Made by a program: the position numbers and the translations under genes. Below the pieces are notes generated by a model. It did no database searches. It worked only from the letters and a program-made list of their open reading frames with translations, and was not told the origin of the DNA. 57,231 bases of DNA, from the NCBI RefSeq assembly GCF_030271535.1, contig NZ_JASCXJ010000026.1, positions 1-57,231 of the forward strand, given 5' to 3'. The DNA comes from Nocardiopsis sp. ATB16-24 (lineage in GTDB: Bacteria; Actinomycetota; Actinomycetes; Streptosporangiales; Streptosporangiaceae). Positions 55,822 to 57,231 of this stretch are shown in pieces (position 1 is the first letter of the stretch; every line of letters starts with the position of its first letter).

Positions 55822-56551
55822 CAAAACCCCAGGTCAGACGGGGTACGCGAGTCGAACAGGCGAGGCGCCGGGCCTGGTTCGGGGCCTGAAATGCTCCGTG
55901 TGTGCTCCGCAGTACAAGGTCCAGTACAGGTGGAGGAGCACCTCGCGGAGCATTTTGCCGTTTCGTGACCTTGACAGCCCGGGCAAAGGGCAGCCCGGTG
56001 TGCGCCCACCAGCGCCCCACAGCCGCCCCGTCATACGTAGTTGACATGGCTAGGCCCATGACGCGTGCTGTCGCCCCACCGGCCGCATACGGCCGATACA
56101 GCCGAAACGCCATACCCAGCAGGGGGTCGCGCGCCACAATCGGTGACATGACCACGACAAGGTGGATCTGGGTGACAACGGCGACCGTCCCGATCTGACC
56201 TTGCGACGCGCAGGACTGCGGTTCAGAGGAGGCCCACCACGAGAAGGGTGGGAATCCACCTCGTGGGCGGCGGCCATCACCGCTACACCTGCTTTGATCG
56301 TCACCACTGATACCTGGGCGATCACCTCCAAGTCTTCTCCCCACTACCTCCAGTTTCGGAGGATAGAAGCGGAGTGCGGTGGGTGCTGATCCACTACAAG
56401 TGCACCAGCGCCGAGCTAGCGTAGTTCTGGTGCTATGCCCCTCGAACCGGTACCGCTGTCGCGGCTGGTGGCAGTGGCAAAGCGCAGGTGGCGGGTGAAG
56501 GGGGGTGATGTCATATCGTCGTAGCAACATCGCAGGTCCCAAGGGTTGCTC
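55822..56551. other. 730-bp region downstream of tRNA-Arg with no supported gene
   Basis: Lower G+C than the core window. A minus-strand frame across the tRNA is an artefact (it translates the tRNA itself). The region may be the remnant of an integrated element; no integrase is seen. It holds the nested palindrome described separately. Confidence 0.5.
55889..55955. repeat. 67-bp nested palindrome
   Basis: Three arm pairs share a centre near 55921: AAATGCTCCG/CGGAGCATTT (outer), GTGCTCC/GGAGCAC (middle) and GTAC/GTAC (inner). Starts 68 bp after the CCA of tRNA-Arg. Confidence 0.65.
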
Positions 56552-56701
56552 ATGGGAACACTACGGATGCTCACTCTCGCTGAACACGAGGAGATCGCGC
56601 TCGCCCACACACGCGGGGAAGGTGTACGCGCCATCGCCCGCCTGATCAGCCGGGACCAGTCGATCATCAGCCGCGAACTGGCCCGCACCACCTCCAAGTA
56701 G
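56552..56701 (+). pseudogene. IS30-family transposase, N-terminal stub
   Basis: 49 codons, MGTLRMLTLAEHEEIALAHT then RAIARLISRDQSIISRELAR, the IS30 helix-turn-helix region, ending at TAG in place of the continuing RxxY sequence. The IS701-type insertion begins about 10 bp later and probably truncated it. The rest of the transposase is missing. Confidence 0.7.
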
Positions 56702-56751
56702 TACTTCGTTAGGTTGCTGCGTTCTCGTCGCGGTTGCGTGATCATGGACGT

Positions 56752-57231
56752 ATGGATCTGGCCGCTGTAGAGGAACTCCGCGAGGACCTCGACGCGTTCT
56801 GCGCCGAGGTCTTCGCCTCCATCCCCCGCAAGGATTCCCGCGCCTGGGGCAACTGCTACCTGCGCGGTCTGATGCTGGACGGGCGGCGCAAGTCCATCCA
56901 ACCCATGGCCGAACGCCTCCCGGACGGCAACATGCAGGCGTTGCAGCAGTTCGTGGGCCAGTCCCCCTGGGAGCACACCCCCGTCCAACGCCGCCTGGCC
57001 ACCAAGGTCAGCCAGGCCATCGGCCCTGATGCGTGGGTGATCGACGACTCGGGCACCCCCAAGGCGGGCACCGAATCGGTGGGCGCGGCCCACCAGTGGT
57101 GCGGTGCCCTGGGCAAACAAGCGGTGTGCCAGAGCGCGGTGAGCCTGCACACGGTCTGCGACACCGCGTCGGTACCGCTGAACTGGCGGCTCTACCTGCC
57201 CAAGGACTGGGCCGACCCATCCGATCCGCGC
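56752..57231 (+). CDS. IS701-family transposase (partial, runs off the window)
   Basis: 160 codons without a stop. Reads MDLAAVEELREDLDAFCAEV, then GNCYLRGLMLDGRRKSIQPM, ERLPDGNMQALQQFVGQSPW and AWVIDDSGTPKAG, with the first catalytic Asp of the DDE triad in VIDDSG. A TTAG sequence at 56709-56712 may be the 4-bp target duplication of this family. The C-terminal half is beyond the window. Confidence 0.88.
   Translation, partial: MDLAAVEELREDLDAFCAEVFASIPRKDSRAWGNCYLRGLMLDGRRKSIQPMAERLPDGNMQALQQFVGQSPWEHTPVQRRLATKVSQAIGPDAWVIDDSGTPKAGTESVGAAHQWCGALGKQAVCQSAVSLHTVCDTASVPLNWRLYLPKDWADPSDPR

Noticed and set aside
55757..56542. A 261-codon minus-strand frame over tRNA-Arg
   Set aside because: Its C-terminal part is the translation of the tRNA itself (the GFEPATVGLEVRCSIH pattern often mis-annotated). 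The rest has no family look.

Overview
The window (57.2 kb) is high-GC actinobacterial chromosome. Gene content fits a filamentous actinomycete of the Nocardiopsis/Streptomyces type: a tig-clpP1-clpP2-clpX cluster, two neighbouring dynamin-like GTPases of the DynA/DynB kind, a mycothiol-linked DsbA-family oxidoreductase, DUF4192 and DUF6504 proteins, a group 2 truncated haemoglobin, and a PASTA-less Ser/Thr kinase with an outer domain. The genus is an inference from gene content; no rRNA or marker was searched. Most of the window is core housekeeping sequence. Only the last ~2.3 kb, from about 54.9 kb on, looks accessory.

Layout. 1-3571 (minus): trigger factor, ClpP1, ClpP2 and the start of ClpX, with a ClgR-like operator before clpP1. 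3797-4101: divergent tRNA-Pro(TGG) and tRNA-Gly(TCC). 4350-6857 (plus): a cytidylyltransferase-like protein and an ABC exporter. 6927-15098 (minus): an M23-like membrane protein that has lost its metal ligands, an MT0933-like small protein, MgtE, a SpoIIE-type phosphatase, RpiB, two small unlisted proteins (49 and 51 aa), an aldehyde dehydrogenase and a DsbA-family protein. 15311-24137: aminopeptidase N (plus), 4-alpha-glucanotransferase (minus), an MFS transporter (plus), an amidase (minus) and a NERD protein (plus). 24384-30705: IlvD, FmdB-like zinc ribbon, HNH nuclease, S9 peptidase, thioesterase and GlbO. 30836-35394 (minus): EttA with two tandem hairpin terminators, a DUF4192 protein and a membrane diguanylate cyclase.

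35.4-35.9 kb holds an isolated plus-strand unit: an AT-rich promoter-like block, a hairpin-rich leader, an 8-codon ORF (MSMPIQWI) with an ideal ribosome binding site, and a 17-bp stem terminator 11 nt after the stop. It has no downstream partner and is the best candidate for something undescribed. 35958-40806 (minus): DynB-like and DynA-like GTPases. 40879-44601 (minus): cobalamin/sirohaem genes, a CysG-type bifunctional enzyme and a BluB-CobT fusion that would make the lower ligand base and activate it in one polypeptide. 44905-54891: acetyltransferase, DUF6504 protein, Ser/Thr kinase, quinone oxidoreductase, an SPFH/NfeD pair, a secreted penicillin-acylase-type hydrolase and a small membrane protein. 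A Crp-like palindrome lies in the divergent region before the acylase.

54.9-57.2 kb is sparse in genes and rich in repeats: a 4 x 10-bp tandem repeat, several dyads, a possible 18-aa hydrophobic peptide, tRNA-Arg(TCT), a 67-bp nested palindrome just downstream of that tRNA, the N-terminal stub of an IS30 transposase, and an IS701-family transposase running off the right edge. This looks like a decayed integration hotspot at a tRNA gene.
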